Source: G965195345 sp965277625 (GTDB lineage: Bacteria > Pseudomonadota > Gammaproteobacteria > CAKMZV01). Taken from it: a stretch of DNA of 64,000 bases. Below, in pieces: positions 1 to 7,580 of the stretch (the first letter of the stretch is position 1; each line of letters begins with the position of its first letter). The notes below the pieces were generated by a model. The model did not search any database, was not told the origin of the DNA, and saw nothing but the letters and a program-made list of their open reading frames with translations. The stretch lies in contig OZ255827.1 of the NCBI GenBank assembly GCA_965277625.1, positions 186,001 through 250,000 of the forward strand, in the 5' to 3' direction. The position numbers and the translations under genes were made by a program.

Positions 1-463
1 CGAGTGCCGATGGTTGCGTCACAACATTGACACCCACACCAATCACCCAGCATTGCTTTGGTTTTTGATCTTTGCCGTAGGGGAAGGTTTCAATAAGAAT
101 GCCCGCGTGTTTTAAGGTTTCTTGACCGGCAATAGACACAATATCGTTGGGCCACTTAAACATAAATTTAGCACGAGAATATTGTGCCAGTACCGTTAAA
201 ACCGCCAGGCCGACACATATAGACAAATAGCCGGGGGGCGGGGCGGCTTGAGCAAGACTCAATGAAAATAACAGATCGCCTTGGTTGCTTTGCCAAGTAT
301 TCTCTCTTCGGCCCCGGCCCGAATCCTGTTGATCGGCTATAACCAACGCATTCAGGCATTTATTTTGAATGATGAAATCATTGGTAGAGGGCAGACAAGC
401 AAAATGATGTCCCTGAATGCCCCATTGGTCAAGTTGATCAAAAAAATATTTTGATGGTGTCAA
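1..463 (-). CDS. birA: biotin--[acetyl-CoA-carboxylase] ligase, truncated by window edge
   Basis: Attaches biotin to the carrier domain of acetyl-CoA carboxylase through a biotinyl-AMP intermediate. The minus-strand frame reads a PSTN substrate motif, then SGRGRRENTW (the biotinyl-AMP loop), KWPNDI and AGILIE, all hallmarks of biotin protein ligases. There is no ATG in this frame before the conserved region. The most plausible start is TTG at 463, with AGGG at 476-473 nine bases upstream. That start leaves only about 27 residues before PSTN, so this would be a short ligase without the N-terminal helix-turn-helix repressor domain of E. coli BirA. The C-terminal part lies beyond base 1. The family call is seen in sequence; the start is inferred. 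Confidence 0.85.
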   Translation of the reverse strand, partial: MTPSKYFFDQLDQWGIQGHHFACLPSTNDFIIQNKCLNALVIADQQDSGRGRRENTWQSNQGDLLFSLSLAQAAPPPGYLSICVGLAVLTVLAQYSRAKFMFKWPNDIVSIAGQETLKHAGILIETFPYGKDQKPKQCWVIGVGVNVVTQPSAL

Positions 464-623
464 CGGGCTATACCCTAAGTAAGTTGGTTTGCATTATAAT
501 TGACGGTGTTAAAACCGTATCTTTTCTACATAGAATCATCGTAGTATGCCAATGGTTTTCACATAACTCAATGAGCAAAATAAACTCAATCCACAATTAA
601 CCATTCGCAAATACCTCTACTAT

Positions 624-1925
624 ATGCCTGCATCTGCCATCCCTCGCCTACAAACCTCATTAACTGGTCCTTTATTAGAGCTTGAGAAAGTTTTTCTCTC
701 TCGCCAATACGACATTGAACATTGGTTTCACCAAACCTGGTTAGAGACGCCTGCGCCATTCTACACCTCTGTGGACTTGCGCAATTCTGGTTTTAAGGTT
801 GCGCCTGTCGATACCAATCTATTCCCCGCAGGATTTAATAATTTACACCCCGACTCAATACCGCTAAGTTTGCCCGCTTTGGAGTCTGCGGTTATGCGCT
901 TTTGCCCTACGGCCAATAAAGTGCTTATTATCCCTGAAAATCATACCCGTAATACCTTCTATCTTGACAGCATTGCCCAGCTGAAAAATCTATTATGTAA
1001 AGCGGGCTTTCGGGTCCAATTAGGGAGCCTTGACCCGAATTTAGAGACCACACAATCCTTGACCCTGACATCGGGTGAAGTATTGCACATTCATCCCATC
1101 CAACGAGAGGATTATCTGTCTATAGAGTTAGAGGATGAATCGTTTATGCCTTGTGCCATTTTATTAAACAACGACTTGTCTTCGGGTAAGCCCGAAATAT
1201 TAACTCAGCTTGTGGATCAGTATGTGATCCCGCCTTTGGAATTGGGCTGGCACAGCCGCACCAAACAAAGTAATTTTAATGCTTACAATACCGTCTCACA
1301 GTCATTTTCTGAGATGTTGGGCATAGACCCTTGGTTAGTTTCTACGCTCTATGCGCCCAATGAGCTGGCCATAGATTTTAGAGACAGTCAAACCACAGAT
1401 GTTCTGCAAGATGCCACGCATGAATTGCTTGTACGCATCCAAAAAAAGTACGACGAATACCAAATCAAACAAAAACCTTACGTCATGCTTAAAGCGCGCT
1501 CAGGCACTTACGGGATGGGTGTTATAGCCGTCAATTGTGCAAAAGATCTGGCTGAATTAAACCGCAAACAACGTAAAAAAATGAATGTGGGTAAAGAAGG
1601 CGTCAGCATTTCCCATGTGGTGGCTCAAGAAGGCGTCCCGACTTTTGAAACCGTTGGCGCCGACAACAGCGTTGCTGAACCGGTTATTTATATGATCAAT
1701 CATTATATTGTTGGTGGGTTTTATCGCATACACAGCCAAAAAGGCCATAATGATAATCTGAATGCGCCTGGCATGCATTTCTCACCTCTGCCTTTAGCCG
1801 AACCATTGATGAGTCCCGACGCCAATCGTCCACCTGACGATTCTCCCAATCGATTTTATGCTTATGGTGTCACAGCCAGGTTAGCCATGGCTGCCGCCGC
1901 ATTAGAGATCGCCAAAGCCCAATGA
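624..1925 (+). CDS. gshA: glutamate--cysteine ligase (proteobacterial GshA type)
   Basis: First step of glutathione synthesis: ATP-dependent joining of glutamate and cysteine. At 433 residues it matches the GshA family first described in Acidithiobacillus ferrooxidans rather than the E. coli enzyme. The hallmark stretch SVDLRNSGFKVAPVDTNL lies near residues 49-66, followed by FPAGFNN; a second conserved stretch, LKARSGTYGMGV, lies near residue 292. No clear Shine-Dalgarno precedes the ATG. The stop overlaps the ATG of gshB by four bases (ATGA), so the two genes are translationally coupled and form a complete glutathione pathway. The gene gor at 15.7 kb recycles the product. Confidence 0.95.
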   Translation: MPASAIPRLQTSLTGPLLELEKVFLSRQYDIEHWFHQTWLETPAPFYTSVDLRNSGFKVAPVDTNLFPAGFNNLHPDSIPLSLPALESAVMRFCPTANKVLIIPENHTRNTFYLDSIAQLKNLLCKAGFRVQLGSLDPNLETTQSLTLTSGEVLHIHPIQREDYLSIELEDESFMPCAILLNNDLSSGKPEILTQLVDQYVIPPLELGWHSRTKQSNFNAYNTVSQSFSEMLGIDPWLVSTLYAPNELAIDFRDSQTTDVLQDATHELLVRIQKKYDEYQIKQKPYVMLKARSGTYGMGVIAVNCAKDLAELNRKQRKKMNVGKEGVSISHVVAQEGVPTFETVGADNSVAEPVIYMINHYIVGGFYRIHSQKGHNDNLNAPGMHFSPLPLAEPLMSPDANRPPDDSPNRFYAYGVTARLAMAAAALEIAKAQ

Positions 1926-2860
1926 AAAAAATCGCCTTTTTTATGAATCCGATTAAGTCGCTTAATCGGCATAAAGACACAACCCTCGCCTTCATGTTAG
2001 AGGCCCAAGCCTTTGGCTACCAAAATTACTTTTTCCTGAAGGATTCTTTAAAAATTGAGGACAATCAGATTTTTGCCGATTTATGTTCCATCAGTGTGGG
2101 TGAACCGCTCATCACAGCGCCCATGGACGTTGGTTCAAGCAAAACCCAACCCCTGACAGACATGGATGCCATATTCATCCGACAAGACCCGCCATTTGAC
2201 AGCGCCTATCTCAATGCAACCTACCTTTTAGAGAAGGTTCATCATGCGGGCACGCCCGTTTTTAATCGACCAGATTCGGTTCGAAACTGCAATGAAAAAC
2301 TGTTTGCCTTGGACTTTCCACAATGCTGTCCGCCCCACTGCGTGACCTCAAAAAAAGCGATCTTGTTGGACTTTCTTGAACGTCATAAGGATATCGTTGT
2401 CAAACCCTTGGATTCAATGGGTGGAGAGTCTATATTCAGACTGCAAAAATCGGACTTAAATACCAATGTTATTTTAGAAACCGTCACCCAAAATGAAACC
2501 CGCCTCATTATGGCTCAAAAATACATCCCTGAGATCGCCGCTGGCGACAAACGGGTGCTATTAGTTCACGGCGAAGCCATTGCGTATGCTCTGGCAAGAA
2601 TACCGGCATCGGGCGAATTTCGCGGCAATTTGGCAGCGGGTGGCAAAGGGGTGGTTCAACCCCTCTCTGATAGAGATCGATGGATTTGCGACCAAGTTTC
2701 ACCCGTTCTCATTGAAAAAGGATTGGTTTTTGTTGGATTGGACATCATTGGCGACTATTTAACCGAAATCAATGTGACCAGTCCCACTTGTGTTCGAGAA
2801 ATTGAAGCTCAAAAGAACGTACAAATCGCCCATAAACTATTTTCTGGATTAAAGTTTTAG
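1922..2860 (+). CDS. gshB: glutathione synthase
   Basis: Second step of glutathione synthesis: adds glycine to gamma-glutamylcysteine using ATP. The 312-residue length is typical. RQDPPFD near residues 88-94, KPLDSMGG at 161-168, the glycine-rich AAGGKGV near 238-244 and EINVTSPT near 282-289 are the conserved substrate and ATP-grasp motifs of GshB. It begins inside the last codon of gshA (ATGA overlap) and ends 16 bases from the convergent pilin-like gene, with no strong terminator between them. The pairing with gshA makes the assignment secure. Confidence 0.97.
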   Translation: MKKIAFFMNPIKSLNRHKDTTLAFMLEAQAFGYQNYFFLKDSLKIEDNQIFADLCSISVGEPLITAPMDVGSSKTQPLTDMDAIFIRQDPPFDSAYLNATYLLEKVHHAGTPVFNRPDSVRNCNEKLFALDFPQCCPPHCVTSKKAILLDFLERHKDIVVKPLDSMGGESIFRLQKSDLNTNVILETVTQNETRLIMAQKYIPEIAAGDKRVLLVHGEAIAYALARIPASGEFRGNLAAGGKGVVQPLSDRDRWICDQVSPVLIEKGLVFVGLDIIGDYLTEINVTSPTCVREIEAQKNVQIAHKLFSGLKF

Positions 2861-2876
2861 TCTGCACACCTCTGCA

Positions 2877-3428
2877 CTATAGTGTATGGCAAAGCGTGTA
2901 GGTTTTGCTCTGACTATAAACCGTATCGCTTTCTGAAATCTGCACGCTGCCTGATTTTGGCAGTCCATCGTCTAAACTGCCATCCAGAACCTGCGCCTTT
3001 TCTCCAGACAATGCCGTTAAACACAGGCTGTTTTTAGAAAAAACACTGCTATAAATCAGTTGATAGGGGGCGCCCCATGGGTGAATGGGTGCAACGGTGC
3101 CCGATCCCGTCATCAAGCCCGCGGCTCTTAAATGCAACCAGACATTGTTTGATTCGGCCACGCTAATTTGAGCATTGCCATCGCCATCACCACTCGATGA
3201 GAGGGCAAACCTTGACGACGCTGAGTTATCGTCTCCTGGGGCATTTAAATAACGCTGTAAATAGGTTAAATAAGCACTGCCCATGCTTTGTATGCTTTGC
3301 TTGGCTTGATTGAATCTTGCTTCATCAACAAAAGCCAATCCTTTAACCACCACGCCGGCCAAAACACCCACAACTATCAGCACAATGGCTATTTCCACCA
3401 AGCTGAATCCCTGTTCTCTATAACGCAT
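2877..3428 (-). CDS. prepilin-type N-terminal methylation domain protein
   Basis: A 183-residue type IV pilin-like protein. The class III signal is MRYREQG followed by FSLVE, so a prepilin peptidase would cut after Gly7 and methylate Phe8; Glu12 is the conserved Glu5 of the mature protein. A hydrophobic helix (residues 8-30) follows. The globular part is rich in Ser, Asp and Gly with a DGDGN stretch and has two cysteines only in the C-terminal half. A good AGGAG lies before the ATG, inside a small hairpin (3438-3451). No other pilus gene is adjacent. It could be a minor pilin or a pseudopilin; it does not look like canonical GspG. Confidence 0.8.
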   Translation of the reverse strand: MRYREQGFSLVEIAIVLIVVGVLAGVVVKGLAFVDEARFNQAKQSIQSMGSAYLTYLQRYLNAPGDDNSASSRFALSSSGDGDGNAQISVAESNNVWLHLRAAGLMTGSGTVAPIHPWGAPYQLIYSSVFSKNSLCLTALSGEKAQVLDGSLDDGLPKSGSVQISESDTVYSQSKTYTLCHTL

Positions 3429-3437
3429 AATAATTCT

Positions 3438-3451
3438 CCTGTAAAAACAGG
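3438..3451 (-). promoter_or_regulatory. small hairpin overlapping the ribosome binding site of the pilin-like gene
   Basis: On the minus strand CCTGT, a TTTT loop and ACAGG form a 5-bp hairpin whose right arm shares its AGG with the AGGAG ribosome binding site of the gene starting at 3428. It could limit translation initiation. This is sequence-level inference only. Confidence 0.3.
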
Positions 3452-3512
3452 CATCATAGCGTTAGCAATCGGGACAAGAAGGGGCGATTTTTAGGAACGT
3501 TGCGGACGGTGA

Positions 3513-4724
3513 TTAAGCCATCCTTTGATCAAGAACCTCAATCCAGTGTCGAACAGGGTAGGTTGAGTGACTTTCAATATAGAGTTGACAGCCAATGTTG
3601 GCCGTGACAATGAGTTCTGGTGATTGCGATTCCAAGTGTTTGACCTTCTGCTCGATCAGTTTTTTTGAAATTTCAGGCTGAAATATTGAATAGGTTCCCG
3701 CTGAACCACAGCATAGGTGGCTGTCAGCAAAAGGCAGTAGTTCACAGCCACAGGCTTGTAATAAGGCTTCGACTTTTCCGACAATTTTCTGACCATGCTG
3801 CAAGGTGCAAGGTGGATGGAATACAATTTTTAAGGGCTTAAGGTCTTTTTTAAGCCGCTTTTTAACCGCCTCTGGCGTCAACCATTCACTGAAATCCCGG
3901 GTTTTTTCAACGACGCGTTTCGCCATCGCCACATCCTGATCAAACAAGGCATCATAATCTTTAACCATAGAGCCACAACCAGAAGCCGTCATAATGATGC
4001 ACTCCGCGCCCGCGTCCAATGCCGAGCACCAAGCCATCATGTTGTTGCGAGCTGTGGCTTGAGCACTTTCTTGATCGGATAAATGATGTGCAATAGCGCC
4101 ACAACAGCCATCATTGGTTGCCACGACTTCAACTCCTAAACGCGACAGAATTCTTTGGCAAGCCTCATTGGTGTTGGTTTTCGATAGTCGTTGAATACAC
4201 CCTTGGGGCAAAATAACGCGTTGCGATGATTGAGTTTGGCGCATTGGTTGAGTCGCATCCTTAGCGGGAATGCTTCTACTGATGCTTTTTGGGAATAGAG
4301 GGCGGAACCACTGACCTATGCGTAAAAAAGGCTTAAGTCGTTTCGGATAGGGTAGAAATCGCAATAATAAGTATCGAATGATGCGGTGTTTTAAGGGTCT
4401 TTTGGGGCCTTTGTCTTGTACCAGTTGCCTGCCAATGTCCACCAAGTTGGCGTATTCAACGCCAGAAGGACACGTCGTTTCACAATTTCTGCACGTTAAA
4501 CAACGATCAAGGTGCAGGCTCAGTTCTTGCCCAACAACACCGTCCTCTAAAGCTTGTTTGATTTGATAAATTCGGCCACGAGGACCGTCGGCTTCATCAC
4601 CTAAGAGTTGATACGTCGGACAAGTCGCATTGCAAAGCCCACAATGCACACAACGTCGAATGATGGATGTTGCTTGTCTCTTTTGTGGTTCTGGGATTAA
4701 ATTTTCAGCAACGATGACATGCAC
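3513..4724 (-). CDS. glcF: glycolate oxidase iron-sulfur subunit
   Basis: Iron-sulfur subunit of glycolate dehydrogenase, passing electrons from glycolate oxidation (GlcD/GlcE) to the membrane quinone pool. Two 4Fe-4S motifs are visible: Cys25-x2-Cys28-x2-Cys31-x3-Cys35 followed by PTYQLLGDEADGPRGRI, and Cys75-x2-Cys78-x2-Cys81-x3-Cys85. Two CCG domains follow, with NDGCCGA and SHLCCGSAGTY. The 403-residue length fits GlcF. The catalytic flavin subunits glcD and glcE are not adjacent, as they usually are; instead the gene lies 9 bases downstream of dsbC on the same strand. No clear Shine-Dalgarno is seen before the ATG. Confidence 0.93.
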   Translation of the reverse strand: MHVIVAENLIPEPQKRQATSIIRRCVHCGLCNATCPTYQLLGDEADGPRGRIYQIKQALEDGVVGQELSLHLDRCLTCRNCETTCPSGVEYANLVDIGRQLVQDKGPKRPLKHRIIRYLLLRFLPYPKRLKPFLRIGQWFRPLFPKSISRSIPAKDATQPMRQTQSSQRVILPQGCIQRLSKTNTNEACQRILSRLGVEVVATNDGCCGAIAHHLSDQESAQATARNNMMAWCSALDAGAECIIMTASGCGSMVKDYDALFDQDVAMAKRVVEKTRDFSEWLTPEAVKKRLKKDLKPLKIVFHPPCTLQHGQKIVGKVEALLQACGCELLPFADSHLCCGSAGTYSIFQPEISKKLIEQKVKHLESQSPELIVTANIGCQLYIESHSTYPVRHWIEVLDQRMA

Positions 4725-4733
4725 AATGCACGA

Positions 4734-5477
4734 TTATTTTTCTAAATGAACTTGCTGTGCAGCTTTTATTAATTGCTCAGCAGGCAGATAACCTGGAATG
4801 ATTGAACCATCAGACAGGACAATGGTTGGTGTGCCTTTTACGCCAACTGCAATCCCAGCATTGTATTGAGCGGCAATGTCCACATCACAATCCCCATCCA
4901 AGTTATTAAGCGAGTCTCCAGATTTTGCTAAGTCCATCGCTTGTTGTTTGTTGCCAGCACACCACACTTTTTTACTTTTATCCCAAGAGACTGTATCCAA
5001 GCCACCGCGAGGAAAGGCGAGATAATTGACCGTTACGCCACCTTGGTTAATGGCTTTCATTTCGCGGTGTAGCTTCCGACAATAACCGCAATCAATGTCG
5101 CTGAATATCCACACCGAAGCTTTCTCATCCTGCGCTGTAAAGCGAATGATTTCTGCCGTTTTTATGTTTTTGATAACACGGAGAGCCTGGGTATTTTTAA
5201 GAGGTTCAAACAGACTTTTTTGGGTTTTTAGGTTTAGAACATCGCCATCGATTAAGAATTGACCGTCCTTGCTAACCATAGCAAATTGACCGTTTAATTC
5301 GATGATGTAGAAATTGGGTAAATCCGATTCATGGACTTTAACAAGATTGGCGTTGGAAACCACATCTTCCAGCTGTTTTTGAATGAACTTTTGTTGAGTT
5401 TCTGGAACAGGGGCTGAAAAAGCCAAAAATGACAATCCAGAAAGCAGAAATATTAAGAATGTTTTGAACATGATCAT
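4734..5477 (-). CDS. dsbC: thiol:disulfide interchange protein DsbC
   Basis: Periplasmic disulfide isomerase that reshuffles wrong disulfides and is kept reduced by DsbD. The N-terminus is a signal peptide (hydrophobic residues 3-20, likely cut near SAFSAP). An N-terminal dimerisation domain spans about 25-85. The thioredoxin-fold active site CGYC is at residues 130-133, the structural cysteine pair at Cys173 and Cys197, and the cis-proline loop GTPT near 215-218. Length 247 is typical. A second in-frame ATG (codon 3) could also be the start. Upstream lies rplS on the same strand, 130 bases away. Confidence 0.95.
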   Translation of the reverse strand: MIMFKTFLIFLLSGLSFLAFSAPVPETQQKFIQKQLEDVVSNANLVKVHESDLPNFYIIELNGQFAMVSKDGQFLIDGDVLNLKTQKSLFEPLKNTQALRVIKNIKTAEIIRFTAQDEKASVWIFSDIDCGYCRKLHREMKAINQGGVTVNYLAFPRGGLDTVSWDKSKKVWCAGNKQQAMDLAKSGDSLNNLDGDCDVDIAAQYNAGIAVGVKGTPTIVLSDGSIIPGYLPAEQLIKAAQQVHLEK

Positions 5478-5607
5478 ATTATTTTTAAAGAGACTCTTTT
5501 AAAACATACGTATTTATTTCAAGATTGCCTCAAAATGAGTCTCTGTGAATGCCGTGGCATTGAATCAAAGAGGGTTTTGTTGTAGAGGGCAATAATGCGC
5601 CTCAAAA

Positions 5608-5952
5608 CTAAACTTTTTCTTTGATTCTCGCTGATTTCCCTTGTCTTTGGCGCAAGTAATAGAGTTTTGCTCGGCGAACCAAGCCTCTACGCAAGACTGT
5701 TACATCGCTGATTAAAGGGCTGTGTGTTTGGAATGTTCGTTCAACGTTTTCACCATAAGAATGTTTTCTAACAGTAAACGAAGAATTTAGGTTTCTATTT
5801 TTTTTAGCAATCACAACCCCTTGAAATTTTTGGATGCGTTCCCGCTCTCCCTCGCGTACTTTGAGAGAAACGACCACCGTATCGCCTGGGTTAAACTCAG
5901 ATAAGTTATTGTTTAACTGAGCATCTTGTATTGCTTTAATAATTGAATTCAT
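5608..5952 (-). CDS. rplS: 50S ribosomal protein L19
   Basis: Large-subunit protein at the 30S-50S interface. At 114 residues it is collinear with E. coli L19. Conserved stretches include FNPGDTVVV near residue 20, VREGERERIQKFQGVVI, the basic FTVRK.SYGENVERTF segment and the C-terminal KLYYLR. In most gammaproteobacteria rplS ends the rpsP-rimM-trmD-rplS operon; here none of those genes is upstream, and the preceding 300 bases hold a promoter of its own (see 6034-6063). The gene is therefore a single transcription unit, possibly followed by dsbC and glcF. Confidence 0.97.
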   Translation of the reverse strand: MNSIIKAIQDAQLNNNLSEFNPGDTVVVSLKVREGERERIQKFQGVVIAKKNRNLNSSFTVRKHSYGENVERTFQTHSPLISDVTVLRRGLVRRAKLYYLRQRQGKSARIKEKV

Positions 5953-6033
5953 CTTATAACCTGTTTTTTATCCATGACTTGTTCTTACAAGTCGAATTCA
6001 CTCAAAATTAATCGAGCCAATGAAGGGGGCGGA

Positions 6034-6063
6034 ATTATACCCCTTTTTATTGATTTATGTCTA
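6034..6063 (-). promoter_or_regulatory. probable sigma-70 promoter of rplS
   Basis: On the minus strand TAGACA at 6063-6058 (five of six matches to the -35 consensus) is separated by 18 bases from a perfect TATAAT at 6039-6034. The transcript would have a leader of roughly 75 bases before the rplS ATG. The rest of 5953-6253 (301 bases between rplS and msrB) is AT-rich and shows no gene; a short inverted repeat around 6088-6104 is the only other structure I see. Confidence 0.6.
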
Positions 6064-6253
6064 TTGTTGTTCACTAAAGATTTTATCCTTTTATAGGATA
6101 TATTCACTCAGCCAGAAACTTTGCTTTCATATAGAATTATGGGCAGTTTTTGCTATAAACAATTCTGTTGTTGGGCGCATACAATAGCAAGTCAGTACAA
6201 CAAGGGGACACAAACAACCAATTAATTTATTATCTTACAAAACAGAGACACTT

Positions 6254-6631
6254 ATGATGGATAGAAAAAAATCATTAACCAAAGAACAATTTTATGTCAC
6301 GCAAGAAAAAGGGACAGAAACCCCTTTTAGAAATGCATTTTATGCCCATAAGGAAGCGGGTATTTATGGTTGTATTTGCTGTGAAACCGATCTATTCGAT
6401 TCGCAACATAAATATGATTCGGGTACTGGATGGCCAAGTTTTTATGACTGTATTTCAACAGATAATGTCCGCCTATTGAAGGACTCGAGCCTTGCTATGG
6501 AAAGAACTGAAGTCGTTTGTCATCAATGTGATGCGCACTTAGGCCACCTTTTTAACGATGGACCACCAATAACTGGTTTACGCTATTGTATTAACTCGGC
6601 AAGCTTATTGTTTAAACCGCATAAAAACTAA
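6254..6631 (+). CDS. msrB: peptide-methionine (R)-S-oxide reductase
   Basis: Repairs methionine-R-sulfoxide in oxidised proteins using thioredoxin. The 125-residue protein has the two zinc CxxC pairs (Cys40/Cys43 and Cys89/Cys92), the family motif SGTGWPSFYD near residues 56-65, and GHLFNDGP. The catalytic cysteine is Cys112 in RYCINSASL. A start two codons in or at the MM pair is equally possible. The gene stands alone on the plus strand, facing away from rplS and upstream of mlaA, from which it is separated by 125 AT-rich bases. It fits with the glutathione and DsbC genes nearby as part of redox housekeeping. Confidence 0.95.
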   Translation: MMDRKKSLTKEQFYVTQEKGTETPFRNAFYAHKEAGIYGCICCETDLFDSQHKYDSGTGWPSFYDCISTDNVRLLKDSSLAMERTEVVCHQCDAHLGHLFNDGPPITGLRYCINSASLLFKPHKN

Positions 6632-6756
6632 AAACAATCAATTATTTTGTTGTTTATCCCCAGTTCCAACAAAATACAAAACATAGAATCAAAAGTTATT
6701 TCGACGCTAATTTTAAAAATAACAAGGGGTTACTGGGGTTATAAACAGATATAAGC

Positions 6757-7473
6757 ATGTTAAATACTACTATTAAATTAATACTAATCTTATTATTCTT
6801 ATTTATAACTTCAAGTTCTGCTGAAACCCAAAGATCTCTAAAGGAAGAAGATTCATTAGAAGGATTAAACAGAGCCACCTTATCTTTCAACTTATTTTTA
6901 GACACTATCATTATCAGGCCTATCAGTTATGGTTATAACTTTATCACCCCTAATTTTGTGATTAAGGGCGTAGATAATGTCTTTGCCAATTTGGATGAAA
7001 TCCCCTCTTTATTCAATCACATATTTCAGCTTGAATTTAAAAATAGTTATACTACACTTGGCCGTTTCAGCCTAAATAGTTCTATTGGTATTTTGGGATT
7101 ATTTGATGTTGCCTCCGCCGCAGAGATAAAACGCGAAAAGAATGATTTTGGCAAAACTTTATTTTATTATGGTTTTTCTGAAGGGCCTTATGTGGTGATC
7201 CCGCTTTTGGGACCTTCAACCCTAAGAGGGTTTATTGGCCGTTTTTTTGATTTTAATTTTAATCCGATCTCTTACTCAGATTACTCAACAGGGCTAACCG
7301 CCGTTAAAATAATCAGTATTAGAAGAGGATTTTTAGACTCAGATTCATTTTTGGATACAGGTGTTTCTGATGAGTATATTTTTATTAAAAAGACCTATTA
7401 TGAGAAAAGGAAAAAAGACTTAGGGATTGAAGAGGAAGAAGATTCCTTTGATGTCTTTTTCGAATTAGATTGA
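6757..7473 (+). CDS. mlaA: MlaA (VacJ) family outer-membrane lipid asymmetry protein lacking a lipobox
   Basis: MlaA removes mislocalised phospholipids from the outer leaflet of the outer membrane and passes them to the MlaC-MlaFEDB system. The family core is clear: LEGLNRATLSFNLFLD near residues 32-47, YNFITP, the NLDEIPSLFN region, SIGILGLFDVAS near 120, DFGKTLFYYG and GPYVVIPLLGPSTLR. The signal peptide (residues 1-22) ends SSSAETQ and contains no cysteine, so the lipid anchor of classical MlaA is absent. A TAA lies in frame four codons before the ATG, ruling out a longer start. The tail is highly acidic. Codon use is very AT-rich (TTA, ATA), unlike most neighbours. No other mla gene is adjacent. 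Confidence 0.9.
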   Translation: MLNTTIKLILILLFLFITSSSAETQRSLKEEDSLEGLNRATLSFNLFLDTIIIRPISYGYNFITPNFVIKGVDNVFANLDEIPSLFNHIFQLEFKNSYTTLGRFSLNSSIGILGLFDVASAAEIKREKNDFGKTLFYYGFSEGPYVVIPLLGPSTLRGFIGRFFDFNFNPISYSDYSTGLTAVKIISIRRGFLDSDSFLDTGVSDEYIFIKKTYYEKRKKDLGIEEEEDSFDVFFELD

Positions 7474-7478
7474 TGATT

Positions 7479-7555
7479 TGGCGCGCCTGAGACGATTCGA
7501 ACGTCCGACCATCAGCTTCGGAGGCTGGTACTCTATCCAACTGAGCTACAGGCGC
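7479..7555 (-). tRNA. tRNA-Arg (anticodon CCG)
   Basis: Minus-strand cloverleaf: acceptor GCGCCTG pairs with CAGGCGC, discriminator G, encoded CCA at 7481-7479. The D arm contains AGCTCAGTTGGATAGAGT, the anticodon loop is CTCCGAA (anticodon CCG at 7521-7519), and the T arm carries GTTCGAATC. It lies 25 bases downstream of rep on the same strand and converges on mlaA. Confidence 0.96.
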
Positions 7556-7580
7556 AGAAAAGGACGATTGATTTTATCAC

